Of a stretch of 64,000 nt of DNA, positions 35,219 through 43,588 are shown one piece after another (within the stretch, counting starts at the first letter, position 1; each line of letters opens with the position of its first letter). Where the stretch lies: assembly GCA_014860575.1 (NCBI GenBank), contig JACZJK010000035.1, positions 1-64,000 on the forward strand. Reading direction: 5' to 3'. The notes beneath the pieces are model-generated. The model was not told the origin of the DNA. It was given only the letters and a program-made list of their open reading frames with translations, and did not search any database. The position numbers and the translations under genes are program-made. This stretch comes from Bacteroidales bacterium (lineage in GTDB: Bacteria; Bacteroidota; Bacteroidia; Bacteroidales; JAAYJT01).

Positions 35219-36499
35219 ATGAGTAAGAGTAAGCATATAATTCATCGTGTGAACCTGGAGTTAGAGGCACCCGATCAGCAAACTGCAAGGCAGTTGCAGG
35301 AGGATGCAATACGCATCCTGAAAAATGATGTTTTGCCCTTACTTGATAAATATCTTCATAGCATTGAAACCGGTAACCGGATTTTCAGGATTAATGAGTT
35401 TGATTTGAACCTTGCCGATATCCGTTCGGAGGATTTTGAAGCAGAATTTACCGCTGCATTAATAAACAAATTCAAGGAACAGATTGAAAAAATAGTTGAT
35501 CCGCATGGTTCACATGAAGATGATGAACCTGTAACAAAGCTCACACAGGATGAATCGGACTTTGAACGCTTCCTTTATTTTCTAAAAACCGGTCACTTAC
35601 CCTGGTGGAGCAGCAGAGAAGATGCTTTCCCGGATGAGCCGGCGTTATTGAAAAACCCTCTGCTTGCAAAACAAACCTACCGCAAGCGCCTGATAATGCT
35701 TCTGTTTGCTAATGGGGTTGCGCTTGAACGTTTGTTGCTGCAGTTCACAAATGAGTTTGCTGTCAGCCTGGTTCTTACTGCATTGAATGCTAGACCCGAA
35801 GAAAAAAGTAAAGCAAGGAAACTTCTAAAAGAGAACCAAACTTCAGGTTCCAACCTGAAAAATCAACTCATTGATTTGATGAAGGAGGTTCAGCAAAAAG
35901 AAAAAGATGTTGGCGAACCTAAAGACAAAGCAAGTTCAGATGAGGCAAAGCAAGAAGAATTGATCCAGGATGAACCAGCTACTCCATTTCCTGTTGATGG
36001 AATCTTTGTGCAAAATGCAGGGTTGGTGCTGCTTCATCCTTTCCTGGAATATTTCTTTTTGGAGTTTAAATTGCTGAGCGATCAAAAATTTGTTAACACA
36101 AAAGCCCAAATCACTGCCATTCATTTGCTGCATTACCTGGCCAACGGCAAAGAAAACCCCATGGAATACGAGCTTTTGTTTGAGAAATATCTCTGTGGCT
36201 GGGATCTTGAAAAACCTGTTCCGCGCCGTATCAAGCTGAGCAAGGCCATGAAAACTGAAAGCGATAAACTGCTCACATCAGCCATTGGGCATTGGAAATC
36301 TCTAAAGAAAACTTCGTCTAACGGTTTGCGGGAAGGATTTCTGCAAAGAGAAGGAAAACTTGTACTGAATGATTTTCAGCACCGGCTTATTGTTGAGGGA
36401 AATGCTACCGATGTTTTGCTGAGTTCCCTGCCCTGGGGTTATGGAATGATTAAACTGCCCTGGCTGGATCAAATTTTAATTGTGGATTGGAACCATTAA
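35219..36499 (+). CDS. Contractile injection system tape-measure protein
   Basis: 426 residues. The start, HIIHRVNLELEAPDQQTARQ, followed by a long amphipathic helix and VLPLLDKYLHSIETGNRIFR, fits the CIS tape-measure family (Afp14-like). The middle is Glu/Lys-rich and helical (about 190-250); the C-terminal part has NAGLVLLHPFLEYFFLEFKL and AIHLLHYLANG. Such proteins set the tube length during assembly. It starts 4 bp after the PKD protein gene and is followed 10 bp later by the DUF4157 putative cargo gene. Confidence 0.85.
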   Translation: MSKSKHIIHRVNLELEAPDQQTARQLQEDAIRILKNDVLPLLDKYLHSIETGNRIFRINEFDLNLADIRSEDFEAEFTAALINKFKEQIEKIVDPHGSHEDDEPVTKLTQDESDFERFLYFLKTGHLPWWSSREDAFPDEPALLKNPLLAKQTYRKRLIMLLFANGVALERLLLQFTNEFAVSLVLTALNARPEEKSKARKLLKENQTSGSNLKNQLIDLMKEVQQKEKDVGEPKDKASSDEAKQEELIQDEPATPFPVDGIFVQNAGLVLLHPFLEYFFLEFKLLSDQKFVNTKAQITAIHLLHYLANGKENPMEYELLFEKYLCGWDLEKPVPRRIKLSKAMKTESDKLLTSAIGHWKSLKKTSSNGLREGFLQREGKLVLNDFQHRLIVEGNATDVLLSSLPWGYGMIKLPWLDQILIVDWNH

Positions 36500-36509
36500 T
36501 TCTATTGAA

Positions 36510-38438
36510 ATGAAAGAAACGGCCAAACCTCAAAATACCATAGAATCGCCAGATAAAACTCCATTCTTTAAAAAAGAAGGGGAGAGCGAAACTGCTGTGA
36601 TGAGGTCGCCGGCTTCATTTTTCATTGCCAATGGAATACAGGCGAAGCTCACAGTAGGCCAGCCAGGCGATAAGTTTGAGCAGCAAGCCAACCGGGTTGC
36701 CGACAGAGTTGTGAACGGCCATAGCCTGGCAATCAACCGAAAATCCGACGGACAAGACACTCAATTGCATGAAGAGGATGGTGTTCACATGCAGGAAGAA
36801 GAAGAACTCCAACTGCAGGAAGAGGAAGAAGATCTTCAGATGCAAGAGGAGGAAGATGAAGTGCAGATGAAGGAGGAAGAAGAGGAAGCAGTTCAGATGC
36901 AGGAAGAGGATGAAGAGTTGCAGATGCAGGAAGAGGAGGAAGAACCTATCCAGATGCAAGAGGAAGAAGAACTCGTGCAACCGCAGGAAGAAGAAGAGTT
37001 GCAAATGCAGGAAGAGGAGGATGATCTTCAGATGCAGGAGGAGGAAGAAGAAGTGCAGATGAAGTCAGAAAAAGGCAAATCCCGTATGAGCGATGATTTG
37101 AGCCAGCAGATAAGCAACGCTGCCGGAAAAGGTAGTTCTTTGCCGGCATCCACTCAATCTGAAATGTCTGAATCCATTGGTTATGATCTCAGTGATGTGA
37201 AGGTTCACATTGGCCCAGAATCGGTTCAAATGAATAAAGCCTTGGGCGCCCAGGCCTTTACGCATGGAAATGATGTGTTTTTCAATTCCGGGAAGTTTAA
37301 TCCTGAAAGTACCAATGGGAAACATCTCCTTGCTCATGAGTTGACCCATGTTGTGCAGCAAGGCAAAGGCAGGGTTGCACCACAGGTTCAGGGAATTTTT
37401 GGCAAAATAAAAAAGGGTCTGAAAAAAGTCGGCAGAGCAATTAAAGGAGGTGCAAAAAAAGTATTTGGTGGAATAAAGAAAGGCGTAAAAGCTATCGGTA
37501 AAGGCGCCAAGTGGTTGGGTAGAAAAATAAGCAAAGGCGCCAAATGGCTGGGTGGCAAAATAAAAAGAGGCGCTAAATGGCTATTTGATAAGATCAGGAA
37601 AGGAGCCACGAAAGTAGGGAGAGGAATTAGAAAGGTAGCATCTAAAATCTGGAAAGGTCTTAAAAAAGCAGGTAAATGGGTCTGGAACGGATTGAAGTAT
37701 GTTGGGCGACAATTGTGGGACAAGATCAAAGCCATTTATCACCGCGCCAAACGATGGATTACGTCTCTGCCAGCTAGACTGAAGCGCCTTGTTGTTCATT
37801 TGTGGAACGGAGTCAAAAGCCTTAAACCCTGGTCGCTTGAATGGTGGAAATCGCTTGGTAAGGCAGATACCTGGAAGAAGTTTGGTGCATGGCTGGGAGA
37901 ACTCGTGATTTACGCATTGGAAGTAGGTGGAATTGGTGAATTATATGAAACTATAGCCGATTTTATCAAATTCAATACCCGCGCCATGACGGATGATGAA
38001 ATAAAACTGGCCAAAACTGTTTTTGGCAACAGTATCAACTACAACCTGATCCGTATTGACGAGTATGCCGTGTTAGGTCCTAAGTTTTCAGGCAGGGAGT
38101 ATGTCAGTTTTCATACCATAAACGGTTGGGGCAAGATTGATCCCTCCACCCTTATTCACGAACTCACTCATATTTGGCAATATGAAAAGATGGGCGCCAT
38201 GTATATGCCACGGGCCCTTCACGGAAACAGCAAGCCCGGTTTTTATGATTATGGGGGTGTCCCCGCTTTAATTGCCAATGCCGGCAAGGGAATGGATGCC
38301 TTTAATCCCGAGCAGCAAGGCGATATCATGGAGGACTACTATCGCATAATAAACAATATTCCAGTGAAACATGGCAGCGGAACCAAATCTGACATTTTCC
38401 ATTATGAAGTTTATGTAAATGAAGTTAAATCTAAATAA
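36510..38438 (+). CDS. DUF4157 putative cargo/toxin with two HELTH zincin motifs
   Basis: 642 residues from ATG 36510. Layout: residues 47-65 LTVGQPGDKFEQQANRVAD, the usual lead motif of DUF4157 proteins; 93-182 ten acidic 8-10 residue repeats (QMQEEEEEL type); 195-285 DUF4157 with HELTH at 276-280 followed by VVQQ; 295-407 ten cationic 11-mer amphipathic repeats (for example KGAKWLGRKIS, KGAKWLGGKIK) with 36 Lys/Arg in residues 295-400; a Trp-rich basic stretch to about 460; a C-terminal zincin-like domain with HELTHIWQ at 550-557. DUF4157 is known to mark proteins linked to eCIS, often toxins. No signal peptide, so export by the particle is likely. It is inside the structural operon, between the tape measure and the ATPase. 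Confidence 0.85.
   Translation: MKETAKPQNTIESPDKTPFFKKEGESETAVMRSPASFFIANGIQAKLTVGQPGDKFEQQANRVADRVVNGHSLAINRKSDGQDTQLHEEDGVHMQEEEELQLQEEEEDLQMQEEEDEVQMKEEEEEAVQMQEEDEELQMQEEEEEPIQMQEEEELVQPQEEEELQMQEEEDDLQMQEEEEEVQMKSEKGKSRMSDDLSQQISNAAGKGSSLPASTQSEMSESIGYDLSDVKVHIGPESVQMNKALGAQAFTHGNDVFFNSGKFNPESTNGKHLLAHELTHVVQQGKGRVAPQVQGIFGKIKKGLKKVGRAIKGGAKKVFGGIKKGVKAIGKGAKWLGRKISKGAKWLGGKIKRGAKWLFDKIRKGATKVGRGIRKVASKIWKGLKKAGKWVWNGLKYVGRQLWDKIKAIYHRAKRWITSLPARLKRLVVHLWNGVKSLKPWSLEWWKSLGKADTWKKFGAWLGELVIYALEVGGIGELYETIADFIKFNTRAMTDDEIKLAKTVFGNSINYNLIRIDEYAVLGPKFSGREYVSFHTINGWGKIDPSTLIHELTHIWQYEKMGAMYMPRALHGNSKPGFYDYGGVPALIANAGKGMDAFNPEQQGDIMEDYYRIINNIPVKHGSGTKSDIFHYEVYVNEVKSK
36786..37055 (+). repeat. 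Acidic repeat-coding stretch in the DUF4157 gene
   Basis: Ten tandem units of 24-30 bp encode QMQEEEEEL-like peptides; 47 of 90 residues are Glu or Asp. The DNA is purine-rich (GAGGAAGAAGA type) on the plus strand, so repeat slippage could change copy number. Confidence 0.85.
37392..37730 (+). repeat. Cationic 11-mer repeat-coding stretch in the DUF4157 gene
   Basis: Ten 33-bp units encode 11-residue cationic repeats, three before and seven after a 3-residue phase break at residues 328-330. The consensus is K-G-A-K-W-L-x-x-K-I-K. The peptide repeats are clearer than the DNA repeats. Confidence 0.8.
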
Positions 38439-38472
38439 AGATTTCAGAGCTTGAAATCCAACTCCCTTTATA

Positions 38473-39804
38473 ATGCTCGAAAAGGAACTCAATTGGCTGG
38501 CTGATGTTGTGCAAGGGCAACTTCAACAATACTTCCTGAAAAAGGAAGGCAAGCATAATGAAGATCAGGTAACTCCCTTGAAGCCACCGGAGTCAGGTGA
38601 AAACGAAGAGTATTTAAATCTTATCAGGAGATTTAAGTTGGCCGCTGAAGAAAGACTTGTTCTTATTCTTGGCCTTAGCCCTCACATTTCCCCAAATTTC
38701 CTTGATGATGTGATCCAGACAAACCTGAAAAATTCAGGCGATTTTCCACAAATAGGCGGAACCCGTGGAAAAACCTTCCGCGGCATGTTACCCACCGGCG
38801 AAACCGCGCTCTTTCTGCTAGCCGGTGATGACCAGGCCAAACGAACCCAGGTGCAGGAACTTTTTGCCGAAGAACATCAGTTTGCCAGGAACCGCATCCT
38901 TTGGCTCGAAGCCGTGCCACATGGCGAACCACGCATGAGCGGTCGTATTATTGTGAACCCTGATATTGTTGATCAGTTGCTCAGCGGAAAAGTTTCCCAA
39001 CCCCGCTTCAGCATGGATTTTCCGGCTGAATATATTACCACCGAACTGGACGACAATGATTTGGTGCTGGACAAGAAAACCCGCGCTCAGATTGCCGAAC
39101 TGCAAAACTGGCTCAAACACCAGGATACCCTGATGAACCAGTGGAACCTGAAACGCTGGGTCAAACCAGGCTACAGGGTCTTATTTCACGGGCCTCCGGG
39201 AACCGGAAAAACTTTAACGGCCATGATCCTCGGGAAAAATACCGGGCGTGATGTGTTCAGGATTGACCTCTCCATGGTGGTTTCAAAATACATTGGCGAA
39301 ACCGAGAAAAACCTTTCCCAGCTTTTTGACCGCGCCAAAAGCAAAGACTGGATACTGTTCTTTGATGAAGCCGATGCGCTCTTCGGCAAACGCACCAGCG
39401 TGCGCGATGCCCATGACAAATATGCGAACCAGGAAGTTGCCTATCTCCTGCAGAAAATTGAGAGCCACGACGGACTTGTGATTTTGGCTTCGAACTTTAA
39501 AACCAATATTGATGAAGCTTTTATGCGCAGATTCCAATCGGTGATCTATTTTCCGCCACCCACACCTGCTGAAAGGTTTATGCTATGGAAAAAGACGCTG
39601 CCGGAACGCAAAGGATTAAAAATTCCCGGCGATGAAATACTGCAGACCATTGCCAAGAAATATGAGATTACCGGGGCTGGGGTCGTAAATGTTGTTCAAT
39701 ATTGCTCGCTTGCCTGCCTGGCAAACAAAAAGCACGAAATTACTGTTGATTTGATTCAGGCCGGCATTGAACGGGAATATCAGAAAGAAGGAAAAGTATT
39801 CTGA
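38473..39804 (+). CDS. AAA+ ATPase of contractile injection system (Afp15-like)
   Basis: 443 residues. A unique N-terminal half (about 1-220), then an AAA domain: Walker A HGPPGTGKT at about 237-245, Walker B ILFFDEADALFG at about 295-306, sensor region LASNFKTNIDEAF and arginine-finger candidate MRRFQ. eCIS clusters nearly always encode such an ATPase (Afp15/Pvc15), needed for assembly or cargo loading. It follows the DUF4157 cargo gene by 34 bp, which would fit a role in handling that cargo. Confidence 0.92.
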   Translation: MLEKELNWLADVVQGQLQQYFLKKEGKHNEDQVTPLKPPESGENEEYLNLIRRFKLAAEERLVLILGLSPHISPNFLDDVIQTNLKNSGDFPQIGGTRGKTFRGMLPTGETALFLLAGDDQAKRTQVQELFAEEHQFARNRILWLEAVPHGEPRMSGRIIVNPDIVDQLLSGKVSQPRFSMDFPAEYITTELDDNDLVLDKKTRAQIAELQNWLKHQDTLMNQWNLKRWVKPGYRVLFHGPPGTGKTLTAMILGKNTGRDVFRIDLSMVVSKYIGETEKNLSQLFDRAKSKDWILFFDEADALFGKRTSVRDAHDKYANQEVAYLLQKIESHDGLVILASNFKTNIDEAFMRRFQSVIYFPPPTPAERFMLWKKTLPERKGLKIPGDEILQTIAKKYEITGAGVVNVVQYCSLACLANKKHEITVDLIQAGIEREYQKEGKVF

Positions 39805-39817
39805 TTTAAATACGAAA

Positions 39818-40441
39818 ATGGATATATCCACTTTAAAAGCAAAAATTATGGGAGTTACAGTAATCAAACATGGAAGAATCACTTCTTTGGGCAACAGGCC
39901 TGTTGAAGGCACTCCGTCAGGAATGGTTGTGGAAGAAAAACGAACAACTGAAGAAAATAATCCGGTTGAGCAAGCATCTCCTGAACCCAGGCCATCTGGC
40001 AAGAGATACCAAATCATGCGTGAACCTGATCAAACCAGGCAAACGCTTGGAACCTTTTCCATCACAGAAGGGAATAACATTTTGTACACATGCAAAACCA
40101 TTGAATTGCCCTGGAGAAACAATGAGCGAAAGGTTTCGTGTATTCCCAATGGAGTTTACAAAACCATTCGTCATCGCAGTCCTAGCTATGGCGAGTGTTT
40201 CTGGGTTCAGAATGTACCCGGGCGTTCGGAGATACTTATTCACCATGGCAATTACGCGGCATCCATCAACCCAAAGACTGGCACACCCGACACTAAGGGC
40301 TGTATTCTTCCCGGCGAAAAGCATGCCGATGTAAATGCTGATGGAATTCCCGATGTTACAAGTTCGGTGAATACGATGAAAAAATTAAGGGAAATTTTGC
40401 CGGATGCTTTTGAACTGGAGATCAGGACGAAGACTGTTTGA
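39818..40441 (+). CDS. DUF5675 family protein
   Basis: 207 residues from the ATG at 39818, 13 bp after the ATPase stop; a longer frame overlaps the ATPase gene and is less likely. The C-terminal about 135 residues match the DUF5675 type: REPDQTRQTLGTFSI, TCKTIELPWRNNERKVSCIP, GVYKTIRHRSP, ILIHHGNYAA and DTKGCILPG. The His-His and Gly-Cys pattern recalls the YkuD L,D-transpeptidase active site (HG ... S-x-GC), so a cell-wall related function is possible. The first 65 residues are a Pro/Glu-rich linker. It may be a last gene of the injection operon. Confidence 0.8.
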   Translation: MDISTLKAKIMGVTVIKHGRITSLGNRPVEGTPSGMVVEEKRTTEENNPVEQASPEPRPSGKRYQIMREPDQTRQTLGTFSITEGNNILYTCKTIELPWRNNERKVSCIPNGVYKTIRHRSPSYGECFWVQNVPGRSEILIHHGNYAASINPKTGTPDTKGCILPGEKHADVNADGIPDVTSSVNTMKKLREILPDAFELEIRTKTV

Positions 40442-40494
40442 TTTTTAAGTTAACATCCGCTTGATAATCTTTTAATTTACACTCACACGCTGTC

Positions 40495-41394
40495 ATGTTG
40501 AAAATATTTGGCAAAAATATCATGGGTAATTCAAATTCACCGTTCTATCAGAGGCTTGAATCTGAGATTTTTTTTACTGAACAATCCATAAAAAGAAGGA
40601 TCGAGGTAAAAAAAGATAGCCCCAATGATTCGAAATGGGACAATTTTGCTTTAAACCAGATCGAAAGGGCCAAAACGTCGCTTAAACAAATGAACATCGA
40701 TGATGGCTGGAAAGCATTGAACGCAGCCAAACGCTTCGAAGTCTATGCAATGGAGATACCTGAACGAAAGGCTGTCGCAATCCAGGTTGATCATGAGACT
40801 GAAAAATTAAATAAGTGGCGTGCTTCGGCCATCAAGGATATTTTCGGGCATGAACATAAATATGAGGAAGCAATCTCAAGCCCTGAAGTGCTGATCAAAG
40901 CTATTGAAATCAGGGATGAACATTTCGATAACAGATATAATATCAGCAAAATTGCCCATGGATATTTCACCTTACTGTTTGCCTTACTTTGCATTAGCCT
41001 GATATCTATCCTGATTTGGTTTATAGTTCAAACCAACCAGGATTTAAATACTTTAAGTACCGGAATGTCAATGATTGGCATTATTACCGGCGTTTTACTT
41101 TTTGGTTTTCTTGGAGCCATTAGCAGTTCGATCCTTTTTCTACGCAAAACTTTCATTAAAGCAGGTAATCAGGACATGCGCATACTGAGTATGATACTCC
41201 TCAGCAAGATAATCATCAGCAGCGCATTTTCATTATTTATTTTCTTTTTAGTGAAGTCCTCACTGGCACAGCAGTTTGATATTTTCAGCTTTGAGGTCAG
41301 CAATATTTTTGATTACCTGGCGCTCGCATTTGTTTCAGGCTTTTCGGAACGTCTTGCCCAAAAAGCAATCGAAAAGTTTACCGGTAAGGAATAA
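40495..41394 (+). CDS. Membrane protein with cytoplasmic helical domain, near the injection cluster
   Basis: 299 residues, family not recognised. Residues 1-150 are charged and helical (no signal peptide); then membrane segments at about 156-178, 192-216 and 230-254, and a C-terminal amphipathic or half-membrane stretch (273-295, LALAFVSGFSERLAQKAIEKF). The gene lies 53 bp after the DUF5675 gene on the same strand and precedes a second membrane protein. It might be unrelated to the injection system or might tie it to a membrane; the sequence does not decide. Confidence 0.8.
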   Translation: MLKIFGKNIMGNSNSPFYQRLESEIFFTEQSIKRRIEVKKDSPNDSKWDNFALNQIERAKTSLKQMNIDDGWKALNAAKRFEVYAMEIPERKAVAIQVDHETEKLNKWRASAIKDIFGHEHKYEEAISSPEVLIKAIEIRDEHFDNRYNISKIAHGYFTLLFALLCISLISILIWFIVQTNQDLNTLSTGMSMIGIITGVLLFGFLGAISSSILFLRKTFIKAGNQDMRILSMILLSKIIISSAFSLFIFFLVKSSLAQQFDIFSFEVSNIFDYLALAFVSGFSERLAQKAIEKFTGKE

Positions 41395-41479
41395 GAATGT
41401 TGAATTATAACTTTAACCAATTCATCAATTTTCAAGCGGTGGTAACGAACAGATATCCCAAATATTAAACACAACACTT

Positions 41480-42832
41480 ATGAAAACAATGATCAAAGAA
41501 ATTTTTCCGATTCATTTTCGGGTAAGCTGTATCTTGGCCAGGATGTTAGCGTTCACGGCTTTATTGATACCATGTTTGCTGGCTGCTCAACCTGAACATC
41601 AGTTACGGCAGCGACAACCCTATACAAGACAAGCAACTACGGTAAGCAGGCCCGATCTGGAAGCCAACCAGCACATCATCAAAGATACCTTGTCGCAGGT
41701 AACTGTTCAGGTGGTAAGGGGCGATAGAGTGGAGGTGCAAAATGTGTCCGTGTCTGATTTCAGGTTGAAGCAGGACGAGAATGTGGCCGTTATAAAAAGT
41801 ACTGATGAGATCAAGGGTTTTGAATCCAAAGGCACAGTAATGATTGATGGCAGCCGGGCAACCCTTGAAGGAGCTGTGCTTCCGGAGATTTATTTTGCAA
41901 GGATAAAACGTCCCCCGTCGGAAACAGTACATCCGGAAGAATCACCTTCCGAACCCGAACAGGTCATTTTACAGATACTTGTTGATACCTTGCCAAAATT
42001 GCAATACAATGCTTCGAATGGCGCTTACGAAGGCTCCTTCTTTGTTACTTTACTTGAGGATTCGAAAACCAATCTGCTTCCCAAAGAACTTGAAGAACCA
42101 GTTTCAATGCAGTTTTCTTCAGTCAGGGCGGAGTTTAACCCGGGCTTCACGGCCATTCGTAATACCAATCTGCCCTCAACAATTGTTCAAATCTCTGATA
42201 AGTCAAATGATAATCCGGTTCCCATCAGGATCGCAACAAGTTTTAATCCACAAGGATATACCACTTATCTCAGCAAGCAAGCAGTTGTCCGGATCGAGAC
42301 CCCGGAGAGAAACGTACAGGGTTATGGCGTTCAGGCCATCCCGGTAAGTATTTCGCTGCTTTCTTACACAGGGCTTGATTCTGTGCGTGTGAACCTGGTT
42401 GCCGGCCAGGGATCAGTTGAACCTGATCATATCTTTTTAAGCAGCGGCCGTTCGGGTAAAGTCTTACTCAAATCAGAAGGTATAGGGCAGGCCACGCTTA
42501 CAGCAAATGCACATCTTTTTACTTCTGATGAGCGTAATTTCAACTTTGTCTTCCCCTGGATGTTTATCCTGTTTTCAGTGATTGGCGGTTTCCTGGGTGC
42601 ACTTGTTAAATACCTGATGAGATCCGAGCATAAAAATTTACCTCCAACACTGTTGCTGGGTTGCCTTACCGGCTTTATCGTCGGAATACTCTATTATGTT
42701 ATTGGGATCAAGCTTTTCACTTTTGAGTTTGGGCAGTTGTACTTTGAGTTCGCGGTGTTAGGCCTGGCATTTCTGGGCGCATTGTTCTGGGATTCAATTT
42801 ATGGCGGACTTTCGAAGTTGGTTGTGCGTTGA
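41480..42832 (+). CDS. Exported protein with three C-terminal membrane segments
   Basis: 450 residues. An N-terminal signal peptide (about 1-36, ending in the LLAAQP region), a beta-rich extracytoplasmic part of about 310 residues, then three membrane segments at about 357-376, 387-407 and 418-440 with a Gly-rich pattern (FSVIGGFLGALVKYL, LLGCLTGFIVGILYYVIG). Not recognised. It follows the previous membrane gene by 85 bp on the same strand, so the two may work as a pair with one cytoplasmic and one periplasmic domain. It ends at the convergent OsmC gene. Confidence 0.8.
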   Translation: MKTMIKEIFPIHFRVSCILARMLAFTALLIPCLLAAQPEHQLRQRQPYTRQATTVSRPDLEANQHIIKDTLSQVTVQVVRGDRVEVQNVSVSDFRLKQDENVAVIKSTDEIKGFESKGTVMIDGSRATLEGAVLPEIYFARIKRPPSETVHPEESPSEPEQVILQILVDTLPKLQYNASNGAYEGSFFVTLLEDSKTNLLPKELEEPVSMQFSSVRAEFNPGFTAIRNTNLPSTIVQISDKSNDNPVPIRIATSFNPQGYTTYLSKQAVVRIETPERNVQGYGVQAIPVSISLLSYTGLDSVRVNLVAGQGSVEPDHIFLSSGRSGKVLLKSEGIGQATLTANAHLFTSDERNFNFVFPWMFILFSVIGGFLGALVKYLMRSEHKNLPPTLLLGCLTGFIVGILYYVIGIKLFTFEFGQLYFEFAVLGLAFLGALFWDSIYGGLSKLVVR

Positions 42833-42866
42833 TTCACATTATAGTAGACCTGTATTGATTTCTCAC

Positions 42867-42902
42867 AAAAAAAAGTCCCGGCCAATTGAATGAGCCGGGA
42901 CT
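42867..42902 (-). terminator. Terminator of the OsmC-family gene
   Basis: AGTCCCGGC (42874-42882) pairs with GCCGGGACT (42894-42902). On the minus strand the stem is followed by a run of T (42867-42874 read in reverse), so it ends the OsmC gene. It may also halt the convergent membrane-protein transcript. Confidence 0.8.
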
Positions 42903-42923
42903 GATAACTAAAATCGGCAGGAT

Positions 42924-43484
42924 TTACGCCATCTTTACTTCTACCATTGTTCCGTTTGTCACCACATCGTAAACCGGTGATTGGTATGCAAACATCAACA
43001 TCTCCTGTTTTTGCTCCTCTGTAAGATTGCCTTTGATGTCAAAGGTAACCCTGATTTTTTGATAGCCGTTTCGAACCATGTCGTTGAGGCCGAGGAAGCC
43101 CTGCACATCAATGTCACCTTCAAATTTTGATTCGATGCTTTCAATTTCCATGCCCCTGGCTGCTGCATGCAATGCCATGGTGGTTGTCATGCAACCTGAA
43201 AGGGCTGTCAGCAGGTATTCAACAGGATTGGCACCTTCGTTCTGACCCAGCAGGATGGGTGGTTCGCCATTATCAAATACCCAGGCCTTTTCGCGGGTGG
43301 TATCTTCCTGCATTCCACCATAAAAACCCTTTACAGTAGCCTGATTGTGGCCACCAGTGATCCACTTGTTTCTTACACGAAACTTGAATTTTGCGATTTC
43401 AGGGTTATCCTGGATTGCATTGATTGTTCCGACTATGTCTTCAGTCCGGAATCCGTTTACGGTTGTTTTTGTCATTGTTTCCAT
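42924..43484 (-). CDS. OsmC family protein with a single conserved cysteine
   Basis: 186 residues. The OsmC fold is indicated by GFYGG, NPVEYLLTALSGCMTTTMALHAA with Cys98, and FDIKGNLTEEQKQEML. OsmC/Ohr enzymes reduce organic hydroperoxides with two cysteines; the second, normally in a CPV motif, is Ser here (YQSPVYDVV, Ser169). That makes the thiol-peroxidase reaction doubtful or dependent on an outside thiol. The gene diverges from a sigma-54 activator and has a sigma-54-like promoter in the gap. Cytoplasmic; no signal peptide. Confidence 0.88.
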   Translation of the reverse strand: METMTKTTVNGFRTEDIVGTINAIQDNPEIAKFKFRVRNKWITGGHNQATVKGFYGGMQEDTTREKAWVFDNGEPPILLGQNEGANPVEYLLTALSGCMTTTMALHAAARGMEIESIESKFEGDIDVQGFLGLNDMVRNGYQKIRVTFDIKGNLTEEQKQEMLMFAYQSPVYDVVTNGTMVEVKMA

Positions 43485-43526
43485 TTTAATTGATTTTAAG
43501 AGTTAAACAAACTTGTTTCCTGAAAG

Positions 43527-43541
43527 CCAAGCTTCGTGCCA
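43527..43541 (-). promoter_or_regulatory. Candidate sigma-54 promoter for the OsmC-family gene
   Basis: Minus-strand TGGCACGAAGCTTGG matches TGGCACG-N4-TTGC with one mismatch in the -12 element (TTGG for TTGC) and correct GG to GC spacing. It lies 43 bp before the ATG of the OsmC gene, and the neighbouring divergent gene encodes a sigma-54 activator. Confidence 0.5.
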
Positions 43542-43588
43542 CTCTTATAAACATTTGTATTTCAGTACATTTAGCAAATAATTAGATT

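Noticed and set aside
36615-37004. Hydrophobic minus-strand open frame opposite the acidic repeats
   Set aside because: The Phe/Leu-rich sequence is the reverse of GAA/GAG repeats and would not be a real membrane protein.
15236-39804. Prophage or canonical T6SS
   Set aside because: No capsid, portal, terminase, integrase or lysis genes, and no TssJLM or ClpV; the gene set is that of an eCIS.
39767-39817. Earlier start for the DUF5675 protein
   Set aside because: It would overlap the ATPase gene by 38 bp, while the ATG at 39818 lies just after the ATPase stop.
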